From: CAVVAL01 sp963742725
GTDB taxonomy: Bacteria; Actinomycetota; Actinomycetes; Mycobacteriales; Cryptosporangiaceae
Length of the DNA: 64,000 nt
Direction of reading: 5' to 3'
Assembly (NCBI GenBank): GCA_963742725.1
Contig: CAVUMX010000001.1
Span: 682,001-746,000, forward strand
Made by a program: the position numbers and the translations under genes. Positions 18,363-27,460 of this stretch are shown one piece after another. The stretch's first letter is position 1, and the number at the start of each line of letters is the position of its first letter. The notes beneath the pieces were generated by a model. That model had not been told where the DNA came from, did not search any database, and worked only from the letters and a program-made list of their open reading frames with translations.

Positions 18363-19247
18363 GTGCGCGGGACGGTCACGGCAGGCGTCGTAGGCGCGGC
18401 GGTCGCGCTGACCGTGCTCGCCGGGGCGGTCGGCGCCAGCGAGGTGGGCGCCAGCGAACCGCGCGCCGCCGAGCCGACGGCCAGCGAGCAGCAGGTCCCG
18501 CCCCTGCCCGCGTTCGTCGAGCCCATACCTGAGCCGCCGACGGCCAAGGAGGTCGCGGCCGCCAAGGCCCGCATCGGCGAGCTGAACCGGCGCCTGCGGG
18601 CGCTCACCCGATACGTGCACACCGCCCCGGACCGGACGCAGTCGTTCGACCTCACCGCTGCCCGCGACGCCGGCCACGACGACGCGCTCCTGCTGCTCGC
18701 GGACGAGGTCGTCGGTTACCAGAACGCGCTGCTGGTGAAGGCCCGTCAGGCGCACACGGGCGTCGTGACGCCGCAGGTGATGGTCGAGGACTACCCGGAG
18801 GTCCAGCGGCTGTTCTCGGCGGCGAGCCGGGCGGCCGTCGCCGAGCTGAGGGACGGCGCGCGGCCGGAGCCGGACAGCCCCCTGGACCTGACGGCGGTGG
18901 AGCCGTGCGGCGACTGGCGGTTCCCGGCGCCGGCCGGCGCGGTGGACCGCCACCTGGAGGGTCCGTACGAGGATGTCGAGGCGACCCTGATCGACAGTGG
19001 CTACCACCACACCGCCGGGCACGCGTGCGGACGCGCCAACGCCGTCTCGTGCGCGTCGGACTACACGCGCGGCCGGTCGAACGGCCCGTGCGCGAGCCCG
19101 AGATTCCGCGACCAGGCCATCCCCTCGTACTCGATGCCCGGGTACGTGCGTGTCCAGTACGGGGAGCCGAACCCTGAGTTCGAGTCCTATGACTGGCCGT
19201 ACTGGACCTGGGCCGCATACGTCACGTGGTGGCACCGCCGCTACTGA
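18363..19247 (+). CDS. Secreted protein of unknown function
   Basis: A 294-residue protein starting at a GTG preceded by gagggggaag. Residues 1-35 form a signal peptide (GVVGAAVALTVLAGAVGA), followed by a Glu/Pro-rich spacer and a helical segment (KEVAAAKARIGELNRRLRALTRYV). The C-terminal part has about six cysteines (EPCGDW, GHACGRANAVSCASDY, NGPCASPRF) and an aromatic end (DWPYWTWAAYVTWWHRRY). No known domain was recognised. Probably exported and disulfide-bonded. The 192 bp between glgB and this gene are C-rich with no clear element. Confidence 0.72.
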   Translation: MRGTVTAGVVGAAVALTVLAGAVGASEVGASEPRAAEPTASEQQVPPLPAFVEPIPEPPTAKEVAAAKARIGELNRRLRALTRYVHTAPDRTQSFDLTAARDAGHDDALLLLADEVVGYQNALLVKARQAHTGVVTPQVMVEDYPEVQRLFSAASRAAVAELRDGARPEPDSPLDLTAVEPCGDWRFPAPAGAVDRHLEGPYEDVEATLIDSGYHHTAGHACGRANAVSCASDYTRGRSNGPCASPRFRDQAIPSYSMPGYVRVQYGEPNPEFESYDWPYWTWAAYVTWWHRRY

Positions 19248-19370
19248 CCGTCACCGGGTTGGAACGGGTGCGGCACGAATCTCTGATATCGGACGGGGCC
19301 GCCCACATCTCGGGACTCGCCGCTCGGAAACGTTCAAGCTTGGCTTCGGAACGTGCCATCATCACCGTCG

Positions 19371-19616
19371 ATGGACGACAACCGCTACAGCCAGGGATAC
19401 AAGGTCCGACACTTCAGCCTGGCCCTTCCCAAGGGGCCGGGTCAGGACCGTGTACCGGACCTGCTCCGCAACATCGCGGACACGCTCGACGAGATGGAGA
19501 GCGACGGTCCGGTCGGCGTGATGGATCTCGTCCTGCACTACGACCTCGAGTCGAACGGCATGCGCCCGCACCTCACCGTGTACTTCTACTTCCCGGAGGA
19601 GGGCGAGGTGACCTGA
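19371..19616 (+). CDS. Small conserved actinobacterial protein
   Basis: An 81-residue acidic cytoplasmic protein (MDDNRYSQGYKVRHFSLALP...) with alternating hydrophobic strands at its end (HLTVYFYFPEEGEV). It looks like a small alpha/beta fold. The ATG at 19371 is preferred over an ATG 18 bp upstream because the sequence then begins with the polar MDDNRY. It is convergent with the glutamate dehydrogenase gene (25 bp between stops). No function recognised. Confidence 0.65.
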   Translation: MDDNRYSQGYKVRHFSLALPKGPGQDRVPDLLRNIADTLDEMESDGPVGVMDLVLHYDLESNGMRPHLTVYFYFPEEGEVT

Positions 19617-19641
19617 GCGTCACCCCGCCCCACCAGAGCGC

Positions 19642-22600
19642 CTAGGCCGCGCTCGCCCGCACGACCGTCCGGATCTGGCGCAGCACCACAGACAGCGTCG
19701 CCAGGTCGGCCTGAGCATCCTCGGGCAACATGCTGAGCGTGTTGAGCGCCCGCGTGATGCTGCCGGAGTTGGCCTCGGCCCACGTGTCCACCCGCGCGGC
19801 GACCGGCAGATCGGTCGGCGTCCGCTCCAGCACCACCCGGGTCAGCCCGGCCAGCGCCGCGTACAGGTCGTACCGCAGCGCCATCCGCGCCAGCGACTGC
19901 CAGCGGTCGGCCCGTGGCAGCAACGAGATCCGGTCGAGCAGGTTGTCGATGCCGAACCGCTCGCTGACCGCGTAGTACGTCTCCGCGACCGAGCGCGGCG
20001 ACCGGTTCAGCCTGCGCGCCAGCTCGACGACGTCCAGCAGGCCGAAGCCGTACAGCGCGGACGTCGACTTCGTCGCCAGGTCCATCGGCACGCCCTGCTC
20101 GGCGAGCTCGTCGATGTGCGCCCGGATCGCCACGGACTCGCGCCCGACGAACAGGTCCGGCACCTGCGGCGACAACTCCTGGATACCCGGCTTGAGGTGG
20201 GCGGTCTCCGCGAGGACGTCGATCGTCCCGCTGCGGCTCTGCAGGAGCCACCGAACGCCCCGGTCGACGACCCGCCGCGACTCGGTGAACACCGCCATCT
20301 GCGCGTCCGTCGACGTCCGGTTGTCGAGCGCCTCGGCGGCCGCCCAGATCTCGCGGAGGCCGAACACCTCGGTGACGACCGCGTACGCCCGGACGACGTC
20401 CACGATGTCGGCGCCGGTCTCCTCCATCGCCCGGTACACGAACGAGATGCCGCCGTGGTTGACGAGGTCGTTCACGACGACGGTCGTGATGATCTCCCGC
20501 CGCAGCGGGTGCGCGTCCATGTGGGCGCGGAACCCCTCCTGCAACGGCGTCGGGAAGTACTTCAACAGGACGTCCGAGCACCAGCCGTCGTCCGGCAGCG
20601 CGCTGGCGAGGATGTCCTCCTCCAGGCCGATCTTCACGTACGCCATGAGGACGGCCAGCTCGGGCGACGTGAGCCCGACACCGGCGGCGGAACGCTCGGA
20701 GCACTCCTCCTCACCGGGCAGGAACTCCAGCGCGCGGTCGAGCCGTCCGGCGCGTTCGAGGTCGGCGAGCAGGCGACGGTGGACGGTGAACAGGCGCGGC
20801 GCGAGGAACCGTGCCGTGGCGAGGGCGTTGTTCTGCTGGTAGTTGCTACGCAGGACCAGCGTGGCGACCTCGTCCGTCATGTCGGCCAGCAGGGCGTTGC
20901 GACCCTCGGTGTCCAGCTCGCCGGCCTGCACTGCCTGGCCGGCCAGGATCTTGATGTTCACCTCGTGGTCGGACGTGTCGACGCCGGCCGCGTTGTCGAT
21001 CGCGTCCGTGTTGATCTTGCCGCCGGCCACCGCGAACTCGATCCGGCCGAGCTGGGTGAGGCCGAGGTTGCCGCCCTCGCCGACGACGCCGACGCGCAGG
21101 TCGCGGCCGTTGACCCGGACCTGGTCGTTGGCCTTGTCGCCGACGTCCCCGTTGGTCTCGGTGTGCGCCTTGACGTACGTCCCGATCCCGCCGTTCCACA
21201 GCAGGTCGACCTTGGCGAGCAGGATCGCCTTGATCACTTCGGCGGGGGCCAGCTTCACCACGGAGTCGTCGATGCCCAGCGCCGCCCGCATCTCGGGCGT
21301 GATCTCGATCGACTTGGCCGTGCGCGGCCACACGCCGCCGCCCGCGGAGATCAGGTCGCGGTCGTAGTTGTCCCAGCTGGACCGGGGCAGCTCGAACAGG
21401 CGCCTGCGCTCGGCGAAGGACGACTTGGCGTCGGGGTTGGGATCCACGAACACGTGCCGGTGGTCGAACGCGGCGACCAGGCGGATGTGCTCGGACAGCA
21501 GCATGCCGTTGCCGAACACGTCCCCGGACATGTCGCCGATGCCGACGGCCGTGAACTCCTGGGACTGCGTGTCGACGCCCAGTTCCCGGAAGTGCCGCTT
21601 GACCGACTCCCAGGCGCCGCGCGCGGTGATGCCCATGCCCTTGTGGTCGTACCCGACCGAACCGCCGGAGGCGAACGCGTCGTCGAGCCAGAACCCGTAC
21701 GACCGGGCGACGTCGTTGGCGATGTCGGAGAACGTCGCGGTGCCCTTGTCGGCGGCGACCACGAGGTACGGGTCGTCGCCGTCGTGGCGGACGACGTCCT
21801 TCGGGGGGACGACGGTGCCCTTGACCAGGTTGTCCGTCACGTCGAGCAGGCCGGAGATGAACGCCCGGTAGCAGGCGATCCCCTCGGCCAGGACCGCCTC
21901 GCGGTCGCCGCCGACGGGCGGCTGCTTCACGACGAATCCGCCCTTGGACCCGACCGGCACGATCACGGTGTTCTTCACCATCTGCGCCTTGACCAGGCCC
22001 AGGACCTCGGTTCGGAAGTCCTCGCGCCGGTCCGACCAGCGCAGGCCGCCCCGGGCCACGGCGCCGAACCGCAGGTGCACGCCTTCCAGCCGGGGCGAGT
22101 ACACGAAGATCTCGAACTTCGGACGCGGCATCGGCAGCTCGGGCACGGCCTGCGGGTCGATCTTCAGCGACAGGTACGGCTTGTGCCGGCCATCGTCGCC
22201 GCGCTGGAAGAAGTTCGTCCGCAGCGTCGCCAGGACCAGCGTGAGGTAGGACCGCAGGATCCGGTCCTCGTCCAGGCTGGCGACCCCGTCCAGGGCGGCG
22301 TTGATCCCCGCGACCAGCTCGTCGGCGCGGGCCTGGCGGGAGGTGGCGAAGCCCGGGTCGAACCGGGTCAGGAAGAGGTCGACGAGCTGGCGGGCCAGGT
22401 CGGGGTGGGCGACGAGCGCCCGCTCCATGTAGTCCTGGCTGTAGATCGTGCCGGCCTGCCGCAGGTACTTCGCGTACGAGCGCAGCACCATGACCTCGTC
22501 CCAGGCGAGGCCCGCGCACAGCACGAGCGCGTTGAACCCGTCCACCTCGGACTCGCCGCGCCACGCGGACGCGAACGCGTTCTCCATCGACCCGTGGACC

Positions 22601-24555
22601 TTGTCCAGCTGCGCGTCGCCGTTGAGCACGTCCGGCGCGGTGAGGCCGAAGTCGTAGACCCAGGTGGGCGGCGTGTCGGCCGGCAGGACCTGGTACGGCC
22701 GCTCGTCCACGACGCTGACGCCCATCGACTGGAGCACGGGCAGGACGGCGGACAGCGACATCGCCTCGCCGTGCCGGTAGACCGTGAAGCGCAGGCCGCC
22801 GTCGTCGGCCCGGTACAGGTGCATGCCGAGCTGGCCGGGCTCGTCCAGCACCTCGATCCGGGCCAGGTCGCGGACGGCCTCCTCGGCGGTGTGCTCGGCC
22901 TTGTACGCCTCGGGGAACGCGCTGGAGTACTTGCGCACGAGCGCGGCGGCCTGCTCCTCGCCGATCTCGGACCGGATCGCCACGCCGAAGTCGTCGTCCC
23001 ACGATCGGGTCGCGTCGGCGAGGCGGGCCTGGAGCGCGGCGACGTCGATGTCGCCGAGCGGAGCCGTCGGGTCGGTCCGGACGATGAACTTGACCCGCGC
23101 GAGCGCCCACTCGGTGACGCGCGTGGTGTAGTCCACGCCGATCCCGTGCAGCGCCTCGGTCAGGATCGCCTGCATCTTCAGCCGGTTCGCCGTCGTGTAC
23201 CGGTCGCGCGGCAGGTAGACGAGGCAGGAGATGAAGCGCCCGTACGCGTCCCGGCGCAGGAACAGCCGGAGCTGGCGGCGCGAACCGAGCCGGAGCACGC
23301 CCATCGCCGTGTCGTACAGCTCGTTGACGGTGATCTGGAACAGCTCGTCGCGCGGGTAGGTCTCCAGCAGCGACATCAGGTCCTTGCCGGAGTGGCTGCG
23401 CAGGCTCAGGCCGGACCGGTCGATCACCTCGTCGACCTTGCGCGAGATGACCGGCAGCCGGCGGACGCTCTCCAGGTACGCGGCCGAGGAGAACAGGCCC
23501 AGGAAGCGGCGCTCGCCGGTGACGCGACCGTCCGCGTCGAAGGTCTTGAAGCCGATGTAGTCGAGGAACGCCGGCCGGTGCACGGTGGACCGGGAGTTCG
23601 CCTTCGTGATGATCAGCAGCCGCTGTTCCAGGGCCTTCGCCCGGATCTCCGGCGGCATCTGGCCCAGGCTGCGCGGGTGCGACTGGTCGCTGCGCAGGAT
23701 GCCGAGGCCGCTGCCCATCACGGCCATCAACTGCTCGCCCTCGCCGAGGGTGTACTCGCGGTACCCGAGGAACGTGAAGTGGTCGTCCGCCAGCCAGCGC
23801 AGCAGCTCACGGGCGTCCGTGACGTCCTTGTCCGGCACCGGCAGCTCGGCCTGGGCCAGCTCGTCGGCGATCGCGAGGGCCTTGCCCCGCATCTTCTCCC
23901 AGTCCTCGACGGCCTCGCGGACGTCGGTGAGGATCCGGTTCAGGTCGTTGCTCAGCCGCTCCAGCACCCGCGGGTCGCCCTGGCGGTCGATCTCGATGTG
24001 CATCCACGACTCGACGAGCTCGCCCTCGGGCACGCCGACGTCCGGGTCGAGCGCGCACCGGACCTCCTCCAGCTTGCCCAGCACCTCACGCCGGACCACC
24101 AGCTGCGGATGGACCAGCAGGTGGATGCCGATGTCGTGGCGCGCCAGCTCGGCCGTCACCGAGTCGACCAGGAACGGCATGTCGTCGGTGACGATCTCGA
24201 TCGCGCTGTGCCCGCCGCACCAACCGTCGTCGCGGTGCTCCGGCGTCACGACCCGCAGGTTCACCTGGCCGGGTACGCGGTCGCCCGCGAGGCCGCGGTG
24301 CGAGCGGGTGGCGAAGAGGAGGTCGGCCGCCGTACGGTCCAGCAACTCCTCCGCCGGCACGTAACGCCAGTACGCGGGGAGCAGCGCGGCGAGTTCGGCG
24401 TCGTCGGCCAGCTCGACCGCGGCGGAGATCCGCTCCTGCTTGATCCGCTCGGCCTGGCCTTCAGCGGCCTCGAGCGGCGCCAGGTGCGTGGGTACGTCGG
24501 CTGCCTGAGCTGGTGAGGGCTGCTCGCCCTCCGTCGCCAGGGCATGCGGCTTCAT
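19642..24555 (-). CDS. gdh: Large NAD-specific glutamate dehydrogenase (GDH2/180-kDa class)
   Basis: A 1,637-residue enzyme that oxidatively deaminates glutamate to 2-oxoglutarate with NAD. It belongs to the about 180-kDa class first described in Streptomyces clavuligerus. ACT-like regulatory modules occupy the N-terminal half (EIVTDDMPFLVDSVTAELARHD). The catalytic core includes GGLRWSDRREDFRTEVLGL, KNTVIVPVGSKGGFVVKQ and the nucleotide-binding region VGIGDMSGDVFGNGML. The C-terminal helical region is complete. The ATG at 24555 follows a GGGGAGAGAG. Upstream is one copy of the 55-bp palindromic repeat that ends the preceding thioredoxin gene. Confidence 0.95.
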   Translation of the reverse strand: MKPHALATEGEQPSPAQAADVPTHLAPLEAAEGQAERIKQERISAAVELADDAELAALLPAYWRYVPAEELLDRTAADLLFATRSHRGLAGDRVPGQVNLRVVTPEHRDDGWCGGHSAIEIVTDDMPFLVDSVTAELARHDIGIHLLVHPQLVVRREVLGKLEEVRCALDPDVGVPEGELVESWMHIEIDRQGDPRVLERLSNDLNRILTDVREAVEDWEKMRGKALAIADELAQAELPVPDKDVTDARELLRWLADDHFTFLGYREYTLGEGEQLMAVMGSGLGILRSDQSHPRSLGQMPPEIRAKALEQRLLIITKANSRSTVHRPAFLDYIGFKTFDADGRVTGERRFLGLFSSAAYLESVRRLPVISRKVDEVIDRSGLSLRSHSGKDLMSLLETYPRDELFQITVNELYDTAMGVLRLGSRRQLRLFLRRDAYGRFISCLVYLPRDRYTTANRLKMQAILTEALHGIGVDYTTRVTEWALARVKFIVRTDPTAPLGDIDVAALQARLADATRSWDDDFGVAIRSEIGEEQAAALVRKYSSAFPEAYKAEHTAEEAVRDLARIEVLDEPGQLGMHLYRADDGGLRFTVYRHGEAMSLSAVLPVLQSMGVSVVDERPYQVLPADTPPTWVYDFGLTAPDVLNGDAQLDKVHGSMENAFASAWRGESEVDGFNALVLCAGLAWDEVMVLRSYAKYLRQAGTIYSQDYMERALVAHPDLARQLVDLFLTRFDPGFATSRQARADELVAGINAALDGVASLDEDRILRSYLTLVLATLRTNFFQRGDDGRHKPYLSLKIDPQAVPELPMPRPKFEIFVYSPRLEGVHLRFGAVARGGLRWSDRREDFRTEVLGLVKAQMVKNTVIVPVGSKGGFVVKQPPVGGDREAVLAEGIACYRAFISGLLDVTDNLVKGTVVPPKDVVRHDGDDPYLVVAADKGTATFSDIANDVARSYGFWLDDAFASGGSVGYDHKGMGITARGAWESVKRHFRELGVDTQSQEFTAVGIGDMSGDVFGNGMLLSEHIRLVAAFDHRHVFVDPNPDAKSSFAERRRLFELPRSSWDNYDRDLISAGGGVWPRTAKSIEITPEMRAALGIDDSVVKLAPAEVIKAILLAKVDLLWNGGIGTYVKAHTETNGDVGDKANDQVRVNGRDLRVGVVGEGGNLGLTQLGRIEFAVAGGKINTDAIDNAAGVDTSDHEVNIKILAGQAVQAGELDTEGRNALLADMTDEVATLVLRSNYQQNNALATARFLAPRLFTVHRRLLADLERAGRLDRALEFLPGEEECSERSAAGVGLTSPELAVLMAYVKIGLEEDILASALPDDGWCSDVLLKYFPTPLQEGFRAHMDAHPLRREIITTVVVNDLVNHGGISFVYRAMEETGADIVDVVRAYAVVTEVFGLREIWAAAEALDNRTSTDAQMAVFTESRRVVDRGVRWLLQSRSGTIDVLAETAHLKPGIQELSPQVPDLFVGRESVAIRAHIDELAEQGVPMDLATKSTSALYGFGLLDVVELARRLNRSPRSVAETYYAVSERFGIDNLLDRISLLPRADRWQSLARMALRYDLYAALAGLTRVVLERTPTDLPVAARVDTWAEANSGSITRALNTLSMLPEDAQADLATLSVVLRQIRTVVRASAA

Positions 24556-24661
24556 CGGGTCTCTCTCCCCTCGATCCCCACGCCATTGTGGGTGAACCAA
24601 CTCACCCTAACGCGGTGGCGTCCGCGCACAATCATCCGCCTGAGGCCGGCCAGCCCCACCC

Positions 24662-24716
24662 ACTTTCGGACTTTTGAGGGTTCCGCGGCCAACCCGACCC
24701 TCAAAAGTCCGAAAGT
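24662..24716. repeat. Palindromic repeat C, copy 1
   Basis: Perfect 20-bp inverted arms (actttcggacttttgagggt and its complement) around a 15-bp centre. It ends 8 bp beyond the stop codon of the thioredoxin-like gene (minus strand) and lies upstream of gdh. The centre (tccgcggccaacccg) differs from the other copies. It could act as a 3' hairpin, but no U-tract follows. Confidence 0.92.
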
Positions 24717-24724
24717 CGGGCGGC

Positions 24725-25651
24725 TTAGAAAAGAGCGTTGGTGAGGGCGCGGCGGGCGGCCACCACTACCGGGTCGTCGGGGGCGGCGATGGCGAAGAGT
24801 TCCAGGAGGTGCTCGCGCGCGGCGTCACGGTCCTCGGCCGACGTGCGGCGAACCAGGCCGATGAGGCGGTCGAACGCGCGGCCGGCCTCGCCGGAGGCGA
24901 ACTCGACGTCGGCGGCGACGATCTGGGCGGCGACGTCGTCCGGGGCGGCGTCGGCGGCGGGCAGCGCGGCGGCCGGGTCGGTGTTCTCCAGGCGCCGGAA
25001 CAGGTCGAGCTGGGCGAGGCTGGAGACGAGTAGCGGGTCGTTCGGCGTCTCGGCGAGGAGCGCCTTGTACGCGGCCTCGGCGCCGTCGAAGTCGCCGGCC
25101 TGCAGCTTGTCGTCGGCCTCGACGATGCGGGGGTCGAGCTCGGGTTCGGGTTCCGCGCCGTCGGCCGGGGCTGCCCCGCCTGCGGCGTTGACGACGGCGT
25201 CCAGCCAGGGCCGGAGCTGGCTCTCGGGCAGCGCGCCGGCGAACGCGTCGATCGGCTGCCCGCCGACGACCGCGATGACCATCGGGATGCTCTGGACGCG
25301 GAACGCGGCGGCGAGGCGCTGGTTCGCGTCCACGTCGACCTTGGCGAGCACCCACGCGCCGTCCGCCTCGGCGGCGAGCTTCTCCAGGACGGGGCTGAGC
25401 TGCTTGCACGGGCCGCACCACTCGGCCCAGAAGTCGATGACGACCGGCGTCTGCAGCGACCGTTCGAGAACGTCGGCCTGGAAGGACGCTTCGGTGACGT
25501 CGATGACGTACGGCGAGCTGCTCGTCGCGGGCGCCTCGCCGTTGCCGGCGGCGGGCGTGGCCGGCGCGGTCTGCGGCTTCTGGCGGAGTGCGGACAGGTC
25601 TACGGCGCCGGCGAGCGAGGCGGCGGTCATGCGCGGATTCGGCTGCTGCAT
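24725..25651 (-). CDS. Thioredoxin-domain TPR protein (YbbN/CnoX-like)
   Basis: A 308-residue cytoplasmic protein. After an Ala/Pro-rich N-terminal 45 residues, a thioredoxin fold carries the redox motif WAEWCGPCKQ at about residues 75-84. The C-terminal 140 residues are TPR-like helices (DDKLQAGDFDGAEAAYKALLAE). This architecture is that of YbbN/CnoX, a chaperone-redox holdase, here with both active-site cysteines kept. It lies between the acyl-CoA mutase gene upstream and repeat C copy 1 just after its stop. The first ATG gives MQQPNPRMTAAS; a second Met at residue 8 is an alternative. Confidence 0.88.
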   Translation of the reverse strand: MQQPNPRMTAASLAGAVDLSALRQKPQTAPATPAAGNGEAPATSSSPYVIDVTEASFQADVLERSLQTPVVIDFWAEWCGPCKQLSPVLEKLAAEADGAWVLAKVDVDANQRLAAAFRVQSIPMVIAVVGGQPIDAFAGALPESQLRPWLDAVVNAAGGAAPADGAEPEPELDPRIVEADDKLQAGDFDGAEAAYKALLAETPNDPLLVSSLAQLDLFRRLENTDPAAALPAADAAPDDVAAQIVAADVEFASGEAGRAFDRLIGLVRRTSAEDRDAAREHLLELFAIAAPDDPVVVAARRALTNALF

Positions 25652-25704
25652 GCATCCAGTCTCGCACCCCGGTCACGGATCAGTGGCGCCAGATCCGGGT
25701 CCGC

Positions 25705-27372
25705 TCAGAAACGGGCCGTCTCGGTGTACACGCCCCATTCGGCGCGGAGCGCGTCGCAGATCTCGCCGAGGGTGGCTTCGGCCCGCGCCGCGTCCAGCAT
25801 CGCCGGGACCATGTTGCCGTCGGTCCGCGACACCCCGACCATGCGGCGGATCGCGGCCTCGACGGCGGCACCGTCACGGGCGGCCTTGCGGTCGGCCAGT
25901 ACCCGCTTCTGCTCGCGCTCCACCTCGTGGCTGACGCGCAGGATCTCCAGCGGGTCCTCGTACTCGGCGGTGTAGGTGTTGACGCCGACGACCCGCTTCT
26001 CGCCCTTCTCCAGTTGCTGCTGGTACGTGAAGGCGGCGTCGGCGATCTCGGCCATGAACCAGCCCTCCTCGATACCGCGCAGCAGGCCGGACGTGATCGT
26101 GCCGTCCGTGCCCATGTCGCGGACCCGGGCGAAGATCTCCTCGGCCTGGCGCTCCAGCTCGTCGGTGAGGGCTTCGACGTACCAGGAGCCGCCGAGCGGG
26201 TCGGCCACGTTCATCACGCCGGTCTCCTCGGCGATCACCTGCTGGGTGCGGATGGCGATCTGGGCGGCGCGCTCGCTGGGCAGGGCCAGCACCTCGTCGA
26301 GGGCGTTGGTGTGGAGCGAGTTCGTGCCCCCGAGGACGGCCGAGAGCGCTTCGAGCGCCGTCCGGACGATGTTGTTGTCGGGCTGCTGCGCCGTGAGGGA
26401 CACCCCGGCGGTCTGGGTGTGGAACCGGAGCCACTGTGCCTTCTCGGTCTTCGCGCCGTACACGTCGCGGAGCCAGCGGGCCCAGATGCGGCGCGCGGCG
26501 CGGAACTTCGCGATCTCCTCGAAGAAGTCGATGTGCGCGTCGAAGAAGAACGAGAGGCCCGGCGCGAACTTCTCGATGTCGAGGCCGCGGGACAGGCCCA
26601 GCTCCACGTACCCGAACCCGTCCGCGAGCGTGAACGCCAGCTCCTGCGCGGCGGTCGAGCCGGCCTCGCGGATGTGGTATCCGGACACGGACAGCGGCTT
26701 GTACGCGGGGATCTCGTGCGCGCAGTACTCCATCAGGTCGCCGATGAGCCGCAGGTGCGGTTCCGGCGCGAACAGCCACTCCTTCTGGGCGATGTACTCC
26801 TTGAAGATGTCCGTCTGGAGGGTGCCGTTGAGCTTGGAGATGTCGGCGCCCTGGCGCTCGGCGGCCACCAGGTACATGCAGAAGATGGGGACGGCCGGGC
26901 CGCTGATCGTCATCGACGTCGTCACGTCGCCGAGCGGGATGTCGCCGAACAGGATGTCCATGTCGACGGCCGAGTCGATCGCCACGCCGCAGTGGCCGAC
27001 CTCGCCGAGCGAACGGGCGTCGTCGGAGTCGCGGCCCATGAGCGTGGGCATGTCGAACGCGACGGACAGGCCGTGGCCGCCCTCGGCCAGGATCATCTTG
27101 TAGCGCTCGTTCGTCTGATGGGCGTTGCCGAAGCCGGCGAACTGGCGGATCGTCCACGGCCGGCCCCGGTATCCCGTCGGGTAGAGGCCGCGGGTGAACG
27201 GGAACTCGCCCGGCCAGCCGATCCTGTCCATGCGCTCGTCGGCGGCCGTCGGGCCGTAGGCGGGGGCGACCTCCACGCCCGAGAGCGTGGTGAAGTCGGC
27301 GTCCCGGGTGCGGGCGGCGTCGAAACGCGCCTGCCAGCGGGCCTGGCCGGCGGCGATCTGTTCGGCGTCCAT
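25705..27372 (-). CDS. B12-dependent acyl-CoA mutase, large subunit (methylmalonyl-CoA mutase family)
   Basis: A 555-residue alpha/beta-barrel subunit that rearranges the carbon skeleton of an acyl-CoA using adenosylcobalamin. Family segments are RPWTIRQFAGFGNAHQTNERY and FDMPTLMGRDSDD in the substrate region, and VNVVADPLGGS-like text (MNVADPLGGSWYVEALT). The protein ends without the DxHxxG cobalamin-binding domain, so it needs a separate small subunit, as isobutyryl-CoA or 2-hydroxyisobutyryl-CoA mutases do; none is adjacent. The FDMPTLMG rather than FDLATHRG signature also departs from classical methylmalonyl-CoA mutase. The ATG at 27372 follows a perfect aggagg. The true substrate is uncertain. 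meaB lies 7 kb away. Confidence 0.9.
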   Translation of the reverse strand: MDAEQIAAGQARWQARFDAARTRDADFTTLSGVEVAPAYGPTAADERMDRIGWPGEFPFTRGLYPTGYRGRPWTIRQFAGFGNAHQTNERYKMILAEGGHGLSVAFDMPTLMGRDSDDARSLGEVGHCGVAIDSAVDMDILFGDIPLGDVTTSMTISGPAVPIFCMYLVAAERQGADISKLNGTLQTDIFKEYIAQKEWLFAPEPHLRLIGDLMEYCAHEIPAYKPLSVSGYHIREAGSTAAQELAFTLADGFGYVELGLSRGLDIEKFAPGLSFFFDAHIDFFEEIAKFRAARRIWARWLRDVYGAKTEKAQWLRFHTQTAGVSLTAQQPDNNIVRTALEALSAVLGGTNSLHTNALDEVLALPSERAAQIAIRTQQVIAEETGVMNVADPLGGSWYVEALTDELERQAEEIFARVRDMGTDGTITSGLLRGIEEGWFMAEIADAAFTYQQQLEKGEKRVVGVNTYTAEYEDPLEILRVSHEVEREQKRVLADRKAARDGAAVEAAIRRMVGVSRTDGNMVPAMLDAARAEATLGEICDALRAEWGVYTETARF

Positions 27373-27434
27373 CAGGGATCCTCCTGGTCGGGACAGAGTG
27401 CGGGCAGGGGTGGCGCCCGTCACTACCCCGATAG

Positions 27435-27446
27435 TAGGACGTCCTA
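27435..27446. promoter_or_regulatory. Palindrome upstream of the acyl-CoA mutase gene
   Basis: A perfect 12-bp palindrome, TAGGACGTCCTA, about 62 bp upstream of the mutase ATG in a locally AT-rich segment. It could be an operator or overlap a promoter. No cognate regulator is known from the sequence; the nearby GAF-ANTAR gene acts on RNA and is not an obvious candidate. Confidence 0.45.
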
Positions 27447-27460
27447 GTAAATCTGCCCAA

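Noticed and set aside
20116..24516. A 1,466-codon plus-strand open frame
   Set aside because: It is the antisense shadow of the glutamate dehydrogenase gene; composition is Arg/Val/Asp-rich with no domain, and the minus-strand protein has clear family motifs.
24662..24716. Repeat C as a classical intrinsic terminator only
   Set aside because: Near-identical sequence and fixed 15-bp centre at five sites go beyond what termination needs, and no U-tract is present; kept as a repeat family.
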